A DNA stretch of 64,000 bases. It comes from Hydractinia symbiolongicarpus (lineage: Eukaryota; Cnidaria; Hydrozoa; Anthoathecata; Hydractiniidae). The position numbers were made by a program, and so were the translations under genes. Shown in pieces: positions 1 through 12,681 of this stretch (position 1 is the first letter of the stretch; each line of letters opens with the position of its first letter). The stretch is taken from assembly GCF_029227915.1 (NCBI RefSeq), contig NC_079875.1, forward strand, positions 18,345,001-18,409,000, read 5' to 3'. A model generated the notes under the pieces. That model was not told the origin of the DNA, ran no database searches, and saw nothing but the letters and a program-made list of their open reading frames with translations.

Positions 1-3000
1 ATTTTTTACAAAATGTTTTTGGGTTAAAATATTTTATATGCCTTATTTGTTAATTAAGAACACGGGTTTGTCTCGATTTTTTCCATAAGAGGCTTTCCAA
101 CAATCTTATCATCAGAGGCTAATCCCCTCATGGAAAATATTATTTCGTTAAGTCAGTCACATTGTAAATAAAGAAAAGAATTCTTTCCCTGATTAGGAGA
201 AAACACGACCTATTTTGAACTATTTAACAAAGTAATCAATGGTTTTTATGACACTTCAACGAGATTTTCTGATTGTGACTAGCCTGGACACATAGTATCA
301 TTATCTTTTCATGTTTATTTTTTCCTCAAAGTATAGCCTTATTCATAATATATAGTATAAAAAAAATAGTTTCGTGAACATAAGGATATATATTGGAATA
401 GGTTTATTTTTGTATAATATTTCAGACAGAGCTTCAAACGGAACTTATTAAGATGACAAAATGCATAATTTGGAATAATTTTTTATAAAATTCTTTATTT
501 CAAGCGAACAGTAATTGGTTATATTATTTTTTTGCTCGCTTAATCCAGTTTTTAACAAATTGTTGTACATATCACGAAATAAAGCCTATAAAACACCTCT
601 GCAAAATATTTCTGCATACGTTAGGAACTTCAATTACTTTAAGTTAAAAACACTCATTTTAAATTTCCTAATGAAAATGCCTCTTTAATCATGCACCATA
701 TTTTTTTCCTTTGTTTTGTATAAAATAATTTTATCCTAGAATTTTTTTGTCTGCACATTGATAAAATAATAAATTTGTTATATAAATTATCTACCGTTTA
801 CTAAGCTGATATATTTATAGTAGAGAGTATGTTTAAATGTTAGTATTAATAGAAGCGAAACTTTGTTTTAGGAAGTTCGACCATAACTTTAGGAAATCTG
901 AAAGTCTGAACTCATCTAAAGCTTCGTACTTTTCTTTCATCCTGAAAGTGAAATAATTGACAGCAAAAAGTGGAATGTAATTTTTCCAGAATTTCTTGTT
1001 TCGTAATTTTGAAAATATTCTTGCCTCTGTTGTTCAGTTTTTCTGATTATTAATTGAGCCACTTTTGTACAGGATAACTGTGATAATAGATTTCTTTGAT
1101 TGTTCAGGTGCAGGCGAACAAAACAAATCACAAAACATTACTTCGTAACCGATTACTCATATTTCGGCATATTCTTTGCAAAAACCCAAAGCAATTTGAT
1201 TTGGGTCTCCCTGTGCACGTGACGTCAACATCCATTCATTACTTTAATGAGCAGAGCAATTTGTGATTAGGAGATGATTAAAATGTCGTTAAGATTGGAA
1301 TGTTGATTTCATTATTCCGTTTTTTGCTTTTGTTGATTTAAATGCTGTGGTTAACAGAGACGTGTTGTTGACAAATTTTGTCTCGTTTTTTGTCTCAGAA
1401 GTAATATTTCAAAAAAAAAAAGAAAAATGCTTCAAGAAAGAGGCTACCTTTAATAGATTTGTTTTGTTGTTAAAGAAGTCTTAGCAACTATTCACCATAC
1501 AACTTTAAATTTTCATTGATATTAAGGGTAGCTGTCATTCTCTATTTATACAATATTCGATTTGATTTAAAATTGAATACGTCAGCGTTTATTCTGATAA
1601 TAGTGGCTTGATTATTATTCAGGTTTGAACGACAATTCTCCGATAGCAATATTTTTGCATCTTTCAATATAGATCTTTTATTTTAGTATGATAGCTATTC
1701 TGTGTGTGGACAGAATTTGTTAATGTCTATTTTCTGATTTTAAAAAAAATAAGAAGTCGGTGTTATTTTACTAATTTTATCTATATATATAAATACATTA
1801 TTACGAAAAAAAACTTTTGCCTTTATTACCTGTAATTATATAGAAGTTAACAATATATATTCTAGGGTATGAGAGTGGGTTTGTATAAGCGAGGCATTTT
1901 TTATTATAAGGAGAAAGAAAAAAATTAACTTTTTTCACGACCTGTAGAATTTATTATTAATAAAATTTTTACTAATATGAGAGGAAAAAGTTTAGTAGAT
2001 AACCGAGCACAATTTTTGAGTAAAAATATATTATTTTAAAATTTGTTTTTTGTAAACAAGTTTGAAAAAATTACTTTTCCTGGATTTTTTTAGCACTGTT
2101 GTACCATTTTGTCATTCCGAACTCAGATTTTGTTTCTCTTGGTCTGATTTCAATCTTATGTAAACACTATGTGGTCACACTGTCTAAAAACATCCAGGAA
2201 ATTTATTATAATAAAATTAATTAGTAAATATTTAACAAAGTGCAATTTAGTTTTCATGTGTTTAATTATTGAGAGTTATTTTTATTTGGGCGATACATCC
2301 TAGCTATATATATAAAAGGAAGAATCATGTATAAATATAAAGAATTTGGTTTTTTATGCCCTTTCTCTGGTTTTCTCAGTAACATGTATCTAACAACACA
2401 ACCCATTGCTGATTCTTCTAAAAAAGCGTGCGTTACTAGATACAAAACAGTATTTTATGGTGCCAAGATGTAATTTAAGTCTCCAAAATTCATCAAAATT
2501 AATTCTTCTTTTTTATCTCACGCGCAGGCGTTTTATAACAATGGAACTATAATCCTCTTAAAAGATAAAAGATTTTTTGTCAGCACGCAAAAAATGGCAT
2601 GACTCAGCATGTGACAACATTCCAACTTTTAATAAGCACATACCCAACAAATTGCTGCCAGCTGCCTCTTATTTGCGTGCGTTTTTACATAGTTATTTGC
2701 AGCAGTAACCTGTTAAAAACACCCTCAGACCTCACGCTTCAGGTATGTTCTGGAATAGTCTTTGTCTAGCGTTATTTCGTATAGTGTTGTTTCTTCAGAC
2801 TTGATTTTTAATCTTGAATTTCACGTATAGAAATCAGAAAAGAAGCAGGACTGATAATTGCCACTAGTTGCATTAACTAGAGTTTAATGAAAACTGCAGG
2901 TTGCAAGAAGCGCGCAATCAAAGCATTTTTGCAATGAGTCAGATTTTCTTGCAGAAGAATAGGAATTAAAACCAAGATTAAAATCTTATTCAAGGACCAT

Positions 3001-4150
3001 TGTCTTTCCTTAAGAATCGCGGCGTGTTGTGCATTTATGGAATTAGGTTCCAGTAGCTTTATTTTTTTACAAGCTTTGTGTAGCCACGGCAATGGATAAA
3101 CAAGAAAGGGGGATTAGCAAAGTATTCTTCGCATCTACGATCATGTGGACTATTTTAAGCAAGCAAATCATTTGATTTAATTGAACTATGTCTTCACGAT
3201 AATTCCATCAGCCTTCGGTGTTGCCAGGATAGCCAGCGGGCTGAAAAGTCCTGATACCAAATTGAATACTGTTGTTTTTGTAATAAGTATTATTAGTACA
3301 GAAAGCTTGGTAAGCAAATTCTTAACAGGAAAATAAAAATTAGTTAGTCACCCTGGTTGACTGGCCTAAAAAAATATATTTTTTTTTTCATTTCAAAAAT
3401 TCCGAACGCTGTAAAGTTTTCAGAGAATATGCTTTTTTAAACAGGAAACTGGAATCTCCTGATGCAGTATGTTTTACAGCAGTTTAAAGTTCCTTCTTTT
3501 AAAGCTAAGAAACAAAGTTTAATAGTGTCAGCATAAAAATATTGTGGATTCATCTGTTCAGCCTTCTCTTAATATATATCACGAAAAATGGGTCTGCCAG
3601 GACAGGGCTGCCTTAAATTCAAAGAGAATAAAATAAAAACATGGAAAAAGATGCACATGACATAATGTGAAACACATGAAAGACAAAACTAAAAGAAGAT
3701 TAATGCGAGACAAACAGATATATGTTCTTATTGGAAATGAAAAAGCTACTATATTTTCTCAAAGATATATAAGCTGAAAGTTGAGAAAATCGTCAAATGT
3801 TTTTGACATAAAAACTTTACAGTGATCAGGGTAATTTAGCTGTTAAAAAAACTCTGAAGCCAGTTATGTATTTATGGTTATCAAAGCAAAGGCTAGCTAT
3901 CAATTAATCTGAAGAATTGAATATTCGAACTCGATGCTTATGGCTAGAAAAAAAGCTACCATATTTTTGTTTTTTTTACCTAATCTGACTTTATCAGACA
4001 CATTGCGTAAAAATCATAAGAAGGTAGTTACATCAAAAGTCACACATTGCTATCCACTGGACATTTTTGTCGTGATGTTGTGCTCAATTAAAAGTATGTT
4101 ATCAGATGTTACAATACATATTGTCATAACGTTATTGCGATTGTCAGGAG
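1..4150. other. Intergenic, no gene recognised
   Basis: AT-rich sequence with frequent homopolymer runs. All open frames are short, lack splice-site support and resemble no family I recognise. No tRNA-like or inverted-repeat element was seen. Confidence 0.6.
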
Positions 4151-4152
4151 AA

Positions 4153-4469
4153 TGGGTAACAATTATTATTATTACTATTATTTATCCAGGAATGCTTCTT
4201 TAGTTTCTATACGAACTGTTATCAAGGAGGATCCTGCAAAGGGAATCCTCGTACATTTAAGCTTCCATTTGAGCTACGGAAGGCGTGCAAGCACAACAAC
4301 CGCTCAACTAGACAACCGCCTAAGATATCAATCCTTTTCTTATGATGAACGTTAAGCAGAAAGGTACGCTTCACACTTTTATAGTCTCTAGCATGACTCT
4401 GTCGGGTTTGGAACCCAAGACCTTCCGCACTGGAGGCGAAAGCTCTACCACAAGGCCACCAGTCGGTTA
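4153..4469 (-). repeat. tRNA-derived SINE, family 1, minus-strand copy
   Basis: Read on the minus strand, this begins with a tRNA-like head containing a B box close to GGTTCCAAACCC and an A-box-like GTGGTAGAGC. A body and a simple AAT-type tail (4160-4185) follow. It matches the plus-strand copy at 22180-22482 over most of its length, including the stretches around 'ctaggcggttgtct' and 'acggaaggcgtgcaagcac'. A pol III head, a family-specific body and a short simple-repeat tail are the usual SINE layout. The copies differ at many sites, so neither is very recent. Confidence 0.85.
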
Positions 4470-5945
4470 ATTTGCTGATTTGCTGTTCTGTATCCATAAA
4501 AAGCAGTGTCTTTTTTATTATTATTTTTAAAGTATTTTTTTAACCGAAAAATACAATAATTTCGAAATACAATAAAGCATTGCACTCAAAATTCACTTGA
4601 TCGTAGAAAGTCAATAAACTAAGTGACTGCCAGTAACTGCGTCTGAACGGAAAACAAAAAAATCGATTCTGACATAATTTGAGCAAATCCGAATTGTAAT
4701 GATTAATTTTCGTGTTATTTTAACTGTCAAGAAAGATATAAACTTGCTAAAATTGCAATAAATAAATAAATCACATCAGCTATGGTTTCATACATCTGTG
4801 GTGTCAAAAAAAATAAATATAATCACCTCACTTACACACAATACAAGATAAAATCAAGATCCAACGAATTGAACAGAGGACTATGACATCTCATGTATTA
4901 GTACACGGTATTTTTTTAAAACCAACATAAAGCTGAAGTTCTTAAAAAGCAATTTATAATCAATCTTAATTGAACCACTACCTTAACTGTGCAACCAAAC
5001 ACATGAATTTCGTCTGCTTAAGTAGATAGCCGACAAGTAACAAGTAAGCAACAATTGAGCCGGTAAAATACAGAAAAGTTATAAAAAAAGTGTGTACTTC
5101 ATATTCCATAAATGATGTTTCAGAATAACTGGAACAAAATCTCCTGGATTGATCCAGTTTTTTTAAATGACACTTTTTGCAAGGGACTCAAATACTCCCG
5201 ATATTTTATTTTCTGGTCAGGAAAACATAACATTGTAGCTCAAACTTCGCAATTTACTTGTTAACCACTGGTTTCCATATTAATCGATTAAAGTACTTTT
5301 TTGAAATCCTTGCATAACGATTGGTTAACTCTACACATGGCTGAAACTGCTTCTGTTAATGTAGGAACTGTTTTTGCGCAGAGAAGTAGAATGAACGAAG
5401 TCATCAGCAGCTACTTACATTTGTTAGTGGAAAAAATTCAAAATATTTTTATATTAATATTTACATTCACAATTCTAAAGATTTTCTCTAAAAAAAAAAT
5501 ACCGAACTCTCCATTTGCAGTTGGTCTGATCCAGGAGAATAAAAAAAGATCTTTTGTGCGGGAGAACGCGGAAAAATAAATTCCAGAGACGGGAACGACA
5601 GGAAAGATGTTAAATTAAACGCCTAAAACTTGAGCTTGAAAGTGAGTTTGCCAGATTCGCCTGTCTCAGATATGGAGCTTAGCTGCTCTTTGGCCATGCG
5701 AAACCCACAACAACATACATTTAAACCCGATATTTCCCAAATGAATTGTCTAATTGGCACACTAATTGGTGCATACAATCATCCTCTTTCAGAAAGTTGA
5801 TAATTTTGGGGCTTATATGCAATAAATCGTGTATAGTTCTTTCTTCTTAATATTTTTTTGCATTTATTCAAAGCAAATAAAATGATAACAACAAGATAAA
5901 CCGTGGAAGATATAAACTTAAAATCCTGGTTCAGCTTCTTTCTTT
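4470..5945. other. Intergenic, no gene recognised
   Basis: AT-rich and without recognised coding or RNA genes. A 92-codon frame at 5301-5579 has no splice support or recognisable domain. Confidence 0.5.
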
Positions 5946-5949
5946 TGGT

Positions 5950-6400
5950 CCATCAAATGCATGTTTGTTTATGGCATTTTTTTTCTTTCCTATTTCTCTG
6001 CAGAAAACAATTTAGCTACAGAGCAGTTTCATAATCTTGTTATCCGCTGTCCGGTTGTCCACTAAAAAATATCTATTTCTACGATGACCCTGAAGGATTG
6101 TACACGGTGTTCTTTATCATGTGTTTGAATCTTTGTTGCTTAGATCCATTTAAATTATTTTGCGGGAAAACCCATCAAAGCACCCGTGTACCGACATATG
6201 GCTTCAACTTATCATAAGTACAATGTGCCATAGAAAGTCTTTTCTTTTTCCTTGATGACAATCCTTCTGGAACCATTTCCCTGAAAATTTCCATAGCTGT
6301 AATACGGGTAAAAGCAACACCTATTTTTTAAAGATACTCCAAAGCTATCCTTCTGTATCCTAAATGAACCATATAAGTCATTATCAACTGTAATAAAAAC
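5950..6400 (-). pseudogene. Decayed integrase-core (rve-like DDE) transposable-element gene fragment
   Basis: Minus-strand translation gives pieces of a known mobile-element protein type with an integrase core, split over several frames. In order they are: LGYRRIALEYL (about 6350-6380), a piece with MVPEGLSSRKKKRL (about 6245-6290), YDKLKPY (about 6195-6215), and in a shifted frame HGCFDGFSRKII (about 6150-6190). A stop follows at once, and then weaker similarity. The 'YDKLKP ... HGCxDGFSRKI' spacing is what I recognise from this family, where the Asp belongs to the catalytic core. An in-frame stop after EYL, at least one frameshift and the later stops mark it as dead. No terminal repeats were found around it. 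Confidence 0.7.
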
Positions 6401-6409
6401 TGTAATATC

Positions 6410-9400
6410 TGAGACGATATATTGGACTTTCATACAGTTGCATACCTAAATACTGCCACTATCAAAAAAACTTTCTTGCCACCTCTGCTTTTATAGCAAC
6501 TCTTTCTTCGTTCCGTTTTGATATACGCCTGCGTAAATTATTTTTCCTTCAATCTTCTTTTAAATGTTAGAAAACCTATGCAAATATTTTGTTGAATGGC
6601 TAAGAAACCCAAAAATTTCAACATTTACGACTAAATTAGTTCTTTAGTCATGTCAGAAAAAGGAGCGTCAGAAATAAATGTATTCCTTTATAAGATAAAA
6701 GTTAGTATAAACTACTGACCAGTTTGCTTCATCATTCTGCCCTAGTCTACTTATAAAAACCCAGAATCAGAAGAACAACTCACATAATCTGCGAATTGAG
6801 AAGAGCTCGTATTATATATGGAATTTGCGAAGCACGCGAGAAGAAGAGCGGACTAGGTATCGTTGGACATTGTACAATGTGCTAAAAAGAGCTCGCACAG
6901 AACCAAGAACAACACACACAATGTGAGCTTCCAGGGCCATCGTACATTTCGTGTATAAAAATGCGTCTATTAATTGGAGTGTCCACGTGTACGAAAATAG
7001 GTATTACAGGTATTTTCCATCAAATTTAAATTAGAAAAATCAGTTTAAAAAGTCTGAGGAAGAAAATGTTCAGTTCACATTTTAGGACATTATTACCAAC
7101 CAAATTAAATTTATTACCGCCATTAAAAAATGGTTGCGTCCTCACTAAACGGATTTACCGGACTGGAAACGTCGAAACACTTTTAAAATTGTGGCATTAC
7201 ATTGCATGGCATTTTTAGATAGACTTATGGAGACAGACATCACTTTGCGTCTTTCCGGACAACATCGAACGTTGTTTCATAACGAAGCTTAATGACGACG
7301 TAGTTAATCACTTCGTCTCACTACATTTAATTTCTATAAAAGTATCTTTATTTTGTGTGTTCAAAATAGTTGCGCCGCAGTTTAATTTCAAACCTCCGTA
7401 AGGTAATGTCATTACTTCATGGTAACAGGCGAATAAGAAGGACGAAACAGCGTTGTTTGTGCTATGTAACACAGGCAAAAATATGCGCGCTGTAATGACA
7501 CTTGTTCAATATATTTGCTTTAAAAATAATTGGTATAAATTTATCGATCAAGCAGTTAAAATCTTTGAACTTTACCCTATCTATAGAGATAATTCTTCAA
7601 AAGACTAACCAAATTTCTATGTTTGTCTTTTTAATTGCGCTAACCGCCATTGCTATGTTAATAACAACAGGAATTACCTTTAACATAACAACAACAACAA
7701 CAGCAACAGCAGAATCAGTCATTTGTTTGATTGTTGATATTCTTTGGATGAAATTAAAAACAAAATTAAATTGACATTGTGAGGAAGGAAGAACGTTGCG
7801 TTAGAAAAGAATTGTGTCACGAACGCTGCCCACCAAAAGCGATTAGTTTATGTATGATTAATGCAACAACTTTTTTCGGTCTTTTTAAAGATTTTTATCA
7901 ATGCTTTTCATGAACTTGGAAGGGTTTTTGTTTTTCTTGGCTGTAGTTTCATAGGTCATAATAGGACATGATACGCAAAAAAAAGAACCCTAAAGTATTG
8001 TTTTTTACCTGTTTCACATAAATGGAGAAAACGCTTGAAAAATCCCTCCTCAAAGTTTTCATCCGAGTGTTTTTTAAGAGAGCACTGGTCAAGATTACTC
8101 GAACATTTTAGAAGGTTTTTTTTAGAAATGCTTTAACAGGTGGTTTTGTTATATTATTGGTATCGAAACGTCTAGCTATCTAGGAGCTAGTATCTATCTT
8201 AGCTAGGTGTTGTCTAATGTGACTCTAGATTCATTATTTATACGTTTCAATACAAATATTCTTTTATTTGTTTTGTTTATGTTGTACTTGTTTATTTTTT
8301 ATGGTTATTATTTTGTTTTTTTTAGTGTGAATCCGAGAAAATATTACTATTAAAATATTTCAGTGTAAACTTTTTCTGTAATTTGAGTCAATTTTAGCTT
8401 TCGTGTAATTGACTTGACTTTCCACATTGACCTCAGTAACAACTTTCCCACCAAAAGAAGAATCAACTTAACGACCTGCGTGCCATGTAGTAATTGCTGA
8501 CAGCTATTTGTTCACCACGTATAGTTGAAGAAAAAATATTTTATTAAATGTTTTAACATAAATTTGGATAAAAAACCTTTAATGGGTTAAAATTTGTGAC
8601 TTTAAAAACTGCAGCCTATTTTTTTATACATTTAAGTAACAAATGTTGCCCCGGGAAGAATGACGTTATTATCAACGTGTATCACTTCTTAAATATCTCT
8701 TTTATCAAAAATACTCATCACAACAGGAACACATAATCGGCTACCCTTCCTTACACTTATGCAAGCAGTACTTATCACAAAAATGAATCCACTGAGATGG
8801 AATCTGCTATTATGTCGTTTCAAATTAAGTTTTGTGCTTGAGAGATGTGACGTCACTTAAGCTTGAGTAAATAATTTCTGGTGTCAAAAGTTTAAATTAA
8901 GGTCGAGAATTCCCTGTGTTCTTGCATTAACAAATCACCCTCCCTGTCAATATAAAATTTACAAATGAAAAAATAGGTTCAACTCAAAGAAACAATTTTT
9001 CTTTTTCTTGAAAAACATGAAAAACACGATACTAGAAGAAAATTCCTGTTTACATGGTTACTTTTTTCTATTTCCCAGAACGTCTTTAATAAAAATTACA
9101 AGCTTTCAAATCCATGAGAGAGAATCCAGGCAACACATCGCTGGAGTCAAGTCTAAAATATATCCCAGAAACATGTTATGTTTTATTTTCAAAGATATGC
9201 GTAATGAGTGTAGTGGTGACGCGTACTAATGATGTGATTTTAATTAAAGCATAAATCTCTTTTTAATTAGTGTCAAAATGACCGACGGATTATTGCTTGC
9301 TGCAATATAATGGAGTGAAAAACAAAAAAAAACACTTGTGAAGATACACAGGATCATTGTTTTGTCGTAACGATTAAAGATATTCTTGTTGGTCGCGTGG

Positions 9401-9437
9401 ATTCATTATGCTTCCGTCACTTTGTGTGAAATCATGC
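6410..9437. other. Intergenic, no gene recognised
   Basis: AT-rich. A short CAA/CAG-type simple repeat lies at 7684-7712. No coding region or RNA gene is supported. Confidence 0.5.
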
Positions 9438-10017
9438 TCATAATGTTTTAACAAATTTAAAATAGTTCTGAGATGAAGCGGGTTTTGACAGATTTTTATT
9501 AACTATCTCTGGATATGATAAACTTTCAAAAAAACACTGCCTTAGTGTAAAGTAGGCCTTATTTACATTAGACTTTTTAAACGAATTCATTGTAAAAAAA
9601 GTGTCCACGTTAACTTTGGTAGATCGCACGTTTTCTTCTTCCGTTTTTGTACTGAAATTTGGGAATATTTTCTATTTTTTTCAAGCCTTTTAACCGCATT
9701 TTTTCCCGCAAATATTTCAATTTATTACGGGTGTAGAACTTCTTGGATGTTTTGTCTATAGTTTTGCATGGTTTTTTTTTATTTGTTTGAAATACAATAA
9801 TTCTTCTCAGCATGAGGATTCTAAGCTTTCAGGGAAAGGTCTCATTATGTACTCTGTCATACGAGATATTTATATTTTCATATTTTGTGACGTCATAACT
9901 AGTAAACGAGACATTCTCAATTTTTTCACTAGCACAAAGTATTTTAAACAAAGTCATAAATGTTAGAAATACTACTGAAGCAATTAGTTTTGACTTCTTT
10001 ATCACTGAAAGTAACAT
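9438..10017 (-). CDS. Hypothetical small secreted or type II membrane protein, two exons proposed
   Basis: Family not recognised. An ATG at 10017 opens a frame whose first 30 residues form a signal peptide or membrane anchor (KKSKLIASVVFLTFMTLF, then ILCAS). It is followed by NVS and NIS N-glycosylation sequons. The frame meets a TGA at 9829-9831. A GT donor (GTATGA) after 9863 and an acceptor (AAATTTCAG) before 9651 would join exon 1 (9863-10017) to exon 2 (9438-9651) in phase. Exon 2 then stays open for about 70 residues, including FFTMNSFKKSNVNKAYF, to the TGA at 9438. The product would be about 122 residues. Without splicing, the reading frame breaks twice. The donor is mediocre and there is no homology support, so chance open frames in AT-rich DNA remain possible. 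Confidence 0.35.
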
Positions 10018-10125
10018 GGGGTTTAGCTATACTAAAAGCTTTAAATAAATGCTGCAGACGCTGTGATAGCATCGAACGCGAAACCAGCGGGAGGTAAATT
10101 GAAGAATTGAGAAAAATGTGTGCAA

Positions 10126-10153
10126 TTTGTGTAATTTGTGTAATTTGTGTGAT
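10126..10153. repeat. Short 9-bp tandem repeat
   Basis: About three copies of AATTTGTGT in a row. Confidence 0.8.
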
Positions 10154-10167
10154 ATTTCAACTTTTCG

Positions 10168-10232
10168 TTTTTGTAGTGGGTTCGTCTGCAGCTCCCAGTC
10201 CTGGGGACCGCGGATCGAATCCCGCTCACTGC
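10168..10232 (+). repeat. Degenerate tRNA-like segment, probable SINE head fragment
   Basis: GCGGATCGAATCCCGC forms a T-arm-like hairpin with a near-consensus B box. It is preceded by CCCAGTCCTGGGG, which can form an anticodon-arm-like hairpin. The A box is poor. No acceptor stem closes, so this is not an intact tRNA gene. No second copy of the body was seen in the window. Confidence 0.4.
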
Positions 10233-11384
10233 TTGGCAGTATGTTAGTGATGAACAAAGTAGTTCTTCTTCAATATGACTTACATTATTTTATCCGTTCG
10301 TGTATGTCTTACCTAGCGATCTTTTAAGTTTAATACCAAATCACATATCACAAATAACGCGAAGGCCCGTCCTGACGATCGGAGAAAATGGCCATGCTGA
10401 AGTCAACAACTGCAACCATTTTGAGAAAATTCACAATTTGAAATTTCTGCTCTAGATTTAGGGTACACAATTAATTGAACTTCAAAGTTTCGAAAATTCA
10501 ACTAAATTGTTCTTCTGCCTAACTGGATTTTTTCACGTGCTTTTTGAAATTTCGAAATTTGTAATCTTGTTCATAGATATTTTGATAAACATTGTTGCAA
10601 ATTTGGGAAACGATAATGTTACATGTTGTAGGTTGTACTTTCCCGTGGAAGAACTTTATTTTTCTCTATATCCATTGAATTTTTGGGTTTCTCTACGTTT
10701 AGCACGTTTTTATGACGTTTGCATCATGTTTTTTTTTGACACTGCACGAAAGAAATTATCTCAAGGGAACAGGATTAGATTAATTATTTCTTCAAGTTCT
10801 TCCCATTCCTTTAATTTAACTTTCGTTTTCTAATTTTCGTGTTGGTGGTACATGAAACCAGAAAGTATAATGTTTTTCTATGAAAAAATTGATTTAAAAA
10901 TTATGATAAAAGCCAACTATGGTAAAAAGCTGGAAAAACTTATACAAAATCAAAAGTTGCAATCGAAAACAAGATTCTTCTACTCATATAGAAACAGGCC
11001 TAGCAAGCATCAACACTACGAGGACAGGAAAACGTAAATTGTAGATTGAGATTACTCAAAAACAATTTTCTCCTCTTGCTGAACAAAATTTGAAAGCGCG
11101 CATCAAAAATACTCTAATTTTGTTTGTTTGCTTTCTTCAAGAAATTGACAATAAGATGGTAAAGCGAACTGCAATTGGAACAACGTGGGTGATGTCAACC
11201 AGAAATGGCTATTGATAGTCACTGAGTCTACTAAACTTTTAAAATGCAAGAAATGGAGTTGTGTATTTGTTAGTTTGATAAGGAAACCATCCACAGAAAT
11301 ATTATCTCCAAAATAAGATAGTACGACGGACATTTCTCACTTGTCGTTTACGTCGGACAACAATGCAGATGATAGACCGAGGCA

Positions 11385-12510
11385 ACAGTAGCACCAGCTG
11401 TTCTGTGTTGGGCCCAATGATTTTTAATATATTTATGAATGATTTATTTTATCGTAAATAGTGACCTACATAATTACGCAGACGACAATACGATATCAGC
11501 TTATTCAAACACTATTAAAAATCTCATTAAGACTTTAGAAAGGGAATCCCAAATAGCCCTTTCTTGGTTAAATAATAACAAAATGATAGCAAATCCAAAC
11601 AAATTTCATTCGATCCTTTTATCAAGAGCAAAACTGATAACTCGAAGCTTGAAATAAACATTGGCGATAGAGTCATACAATCAGAAAGGTCCGTAAAACT
11701 TTTAGGAGTAACAATTGATGATAAATTAAATTTCAACTTGCACATTAGTAATCTTTGTCAAAAAGCTTCAGTATAGCTGAATGCATTATTTAGATTTAAA
11801 AATGTACTGTCTTTGCAAGTAAGATCTATTTTAGCACAAAGTTTCGTGTATGCAAATTTTAATTATTGTCCCTTAGTTTGGCATTTCTCTTTTTTGAAAT
11901 CTCTTTTGAAAATTGACAAACTCCACAACAGGGCTTTAAGTTTTATTCATGATGACCCAAGACCAGTTGATTGCTTCCCAATTAAACATTATATGAAATT
12001 ACTAAGGCACAGACATTTATGCATAGAAATATTTAAAATTTGGAGAAACATCAGTCCTTCTTTCATGAAAGATATTTTCGTTTTTGAAGAAACTGATAGG
12101 CCAGTAAGAAGTCAAAACATGAAGAATCTAAAAACCAACAGTGTAAAAACAAGCACCTTTGATCTAAACAGTTTGCGATGTTTAGCCCCAAAAGTTTGGA
12201 ATAAACTTTCTTTTCATACGAAAAGTTGTGAAGATCTACAATCATGTTCATAATAGTTTTGGAAAAACCACTTTCTCCCTTCTCCCCCCCCCCCCCCCAC
12301 TCTTCAGTGGCGGTTTGAGGTCTTTTCCAGAGTCGCCGCCAGTATTTTGGGGCACAAATCAACACAAAATCAACACTGACTGTAGGGGGAGAGGGGGAAA
12401 ACTCTGAAAAAACCCTCAAAAGCCGTTTTTCCAATAATTTATGAACATGATTGTAGTTAAATTTAAGCTAATGATCAAAAAATGGAATGGCTCTCACTGT
12501 TCATGTACAG
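11385..12510 (+). pseudogene. Non-LTR retrotransposon (LINE) reverse-transcriptase fragment, broken
   Basis: The frames give the back half of a LINE reverse transcriptase. VLGPMIFNIFMNDLF (about 11405-11450) precedes the palm-core motif and is followed by a frameshift. Next come HNYADDNTISAYSN (about 11470-11510), which carries the YADD catalytic pair, then a segment with LLGVTIDDKLNF (about 11700-11735), and then the thumb-type region FVYANFNYCPLVWHFSF (from about 11845). The C-terminal part reads APKVWNKLSFHTKSCEDL, is interrupted by a MITE at 12239, and resumes after it as VKFKLMIKKWNGSHC. The 5' half (endonuclease and fingers) is absent. A frameshift near 11455, another near 11655 and a stop near 11776 show it is dead. 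The sequence is of the Jockey/CR1-like type, but the clade is not certain. Confidence 0.88.
12239..12453. mobile_element. MITE with TA target duplication, inserted in the LINE reading frame
   Basis: The ends are inverted repeats: CAATCATGTTCATAA at the left and its exact complement at the right, continuing imperfectly to about 35 bp. TA dinucleotides flank it at 12237-12238 and 12454-12455. Removing the element and one TA restores the LINE reading frame across the junction (GAT-CTA-GTT-AAA), which independently confirms the boundaries. The interior holds a long poly-C run (about 12285-12298) and no coding potential. TA duplication and short terminal repeats fit a Tc1/mariner-type non-autonomous element. 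Confidence 0.88.
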
Positions 12511-12681
12511 AGTAGTAGCCGTCGTCTGTCTGTCTGTGTGTCCACGAAAGCCGTGTCCCGTAACGGAAACACGAGATTTTTAAAATGCGCATCAATACCA
12601 AATGTTTCTGTCCACTTTGTTGCAACGGGTTAATTTAAAGGACTGGCGACCCCGTGCATTTTTCCACGGGCTAACGACTAG
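12511..12681 (+). mobile_element. Non-autonomous Helitron, 3' terminus intact
   Basis: It ends with a hairpin (CCCGTGCATTTTTCCACGGG, one mismatch in the stem) followed by CTAACGACTAG, so the terminus is the Helitron CTRR type, with T next. The 5' part has the GTCTGTCTGTCTGTGTGTCC block also present near the 5' end of the copy at 63552. The exact 5' boundary is not visible, and the element abuts the LINE remnant. Confidence 0.75.

Noticed and set aside
10168-10232. Functional tRNA gene
   Set aside because: T-arm and anticodon-like hairpins exist, but there is no acceptor stem and the A box is poor; treated as a SINE fragment.
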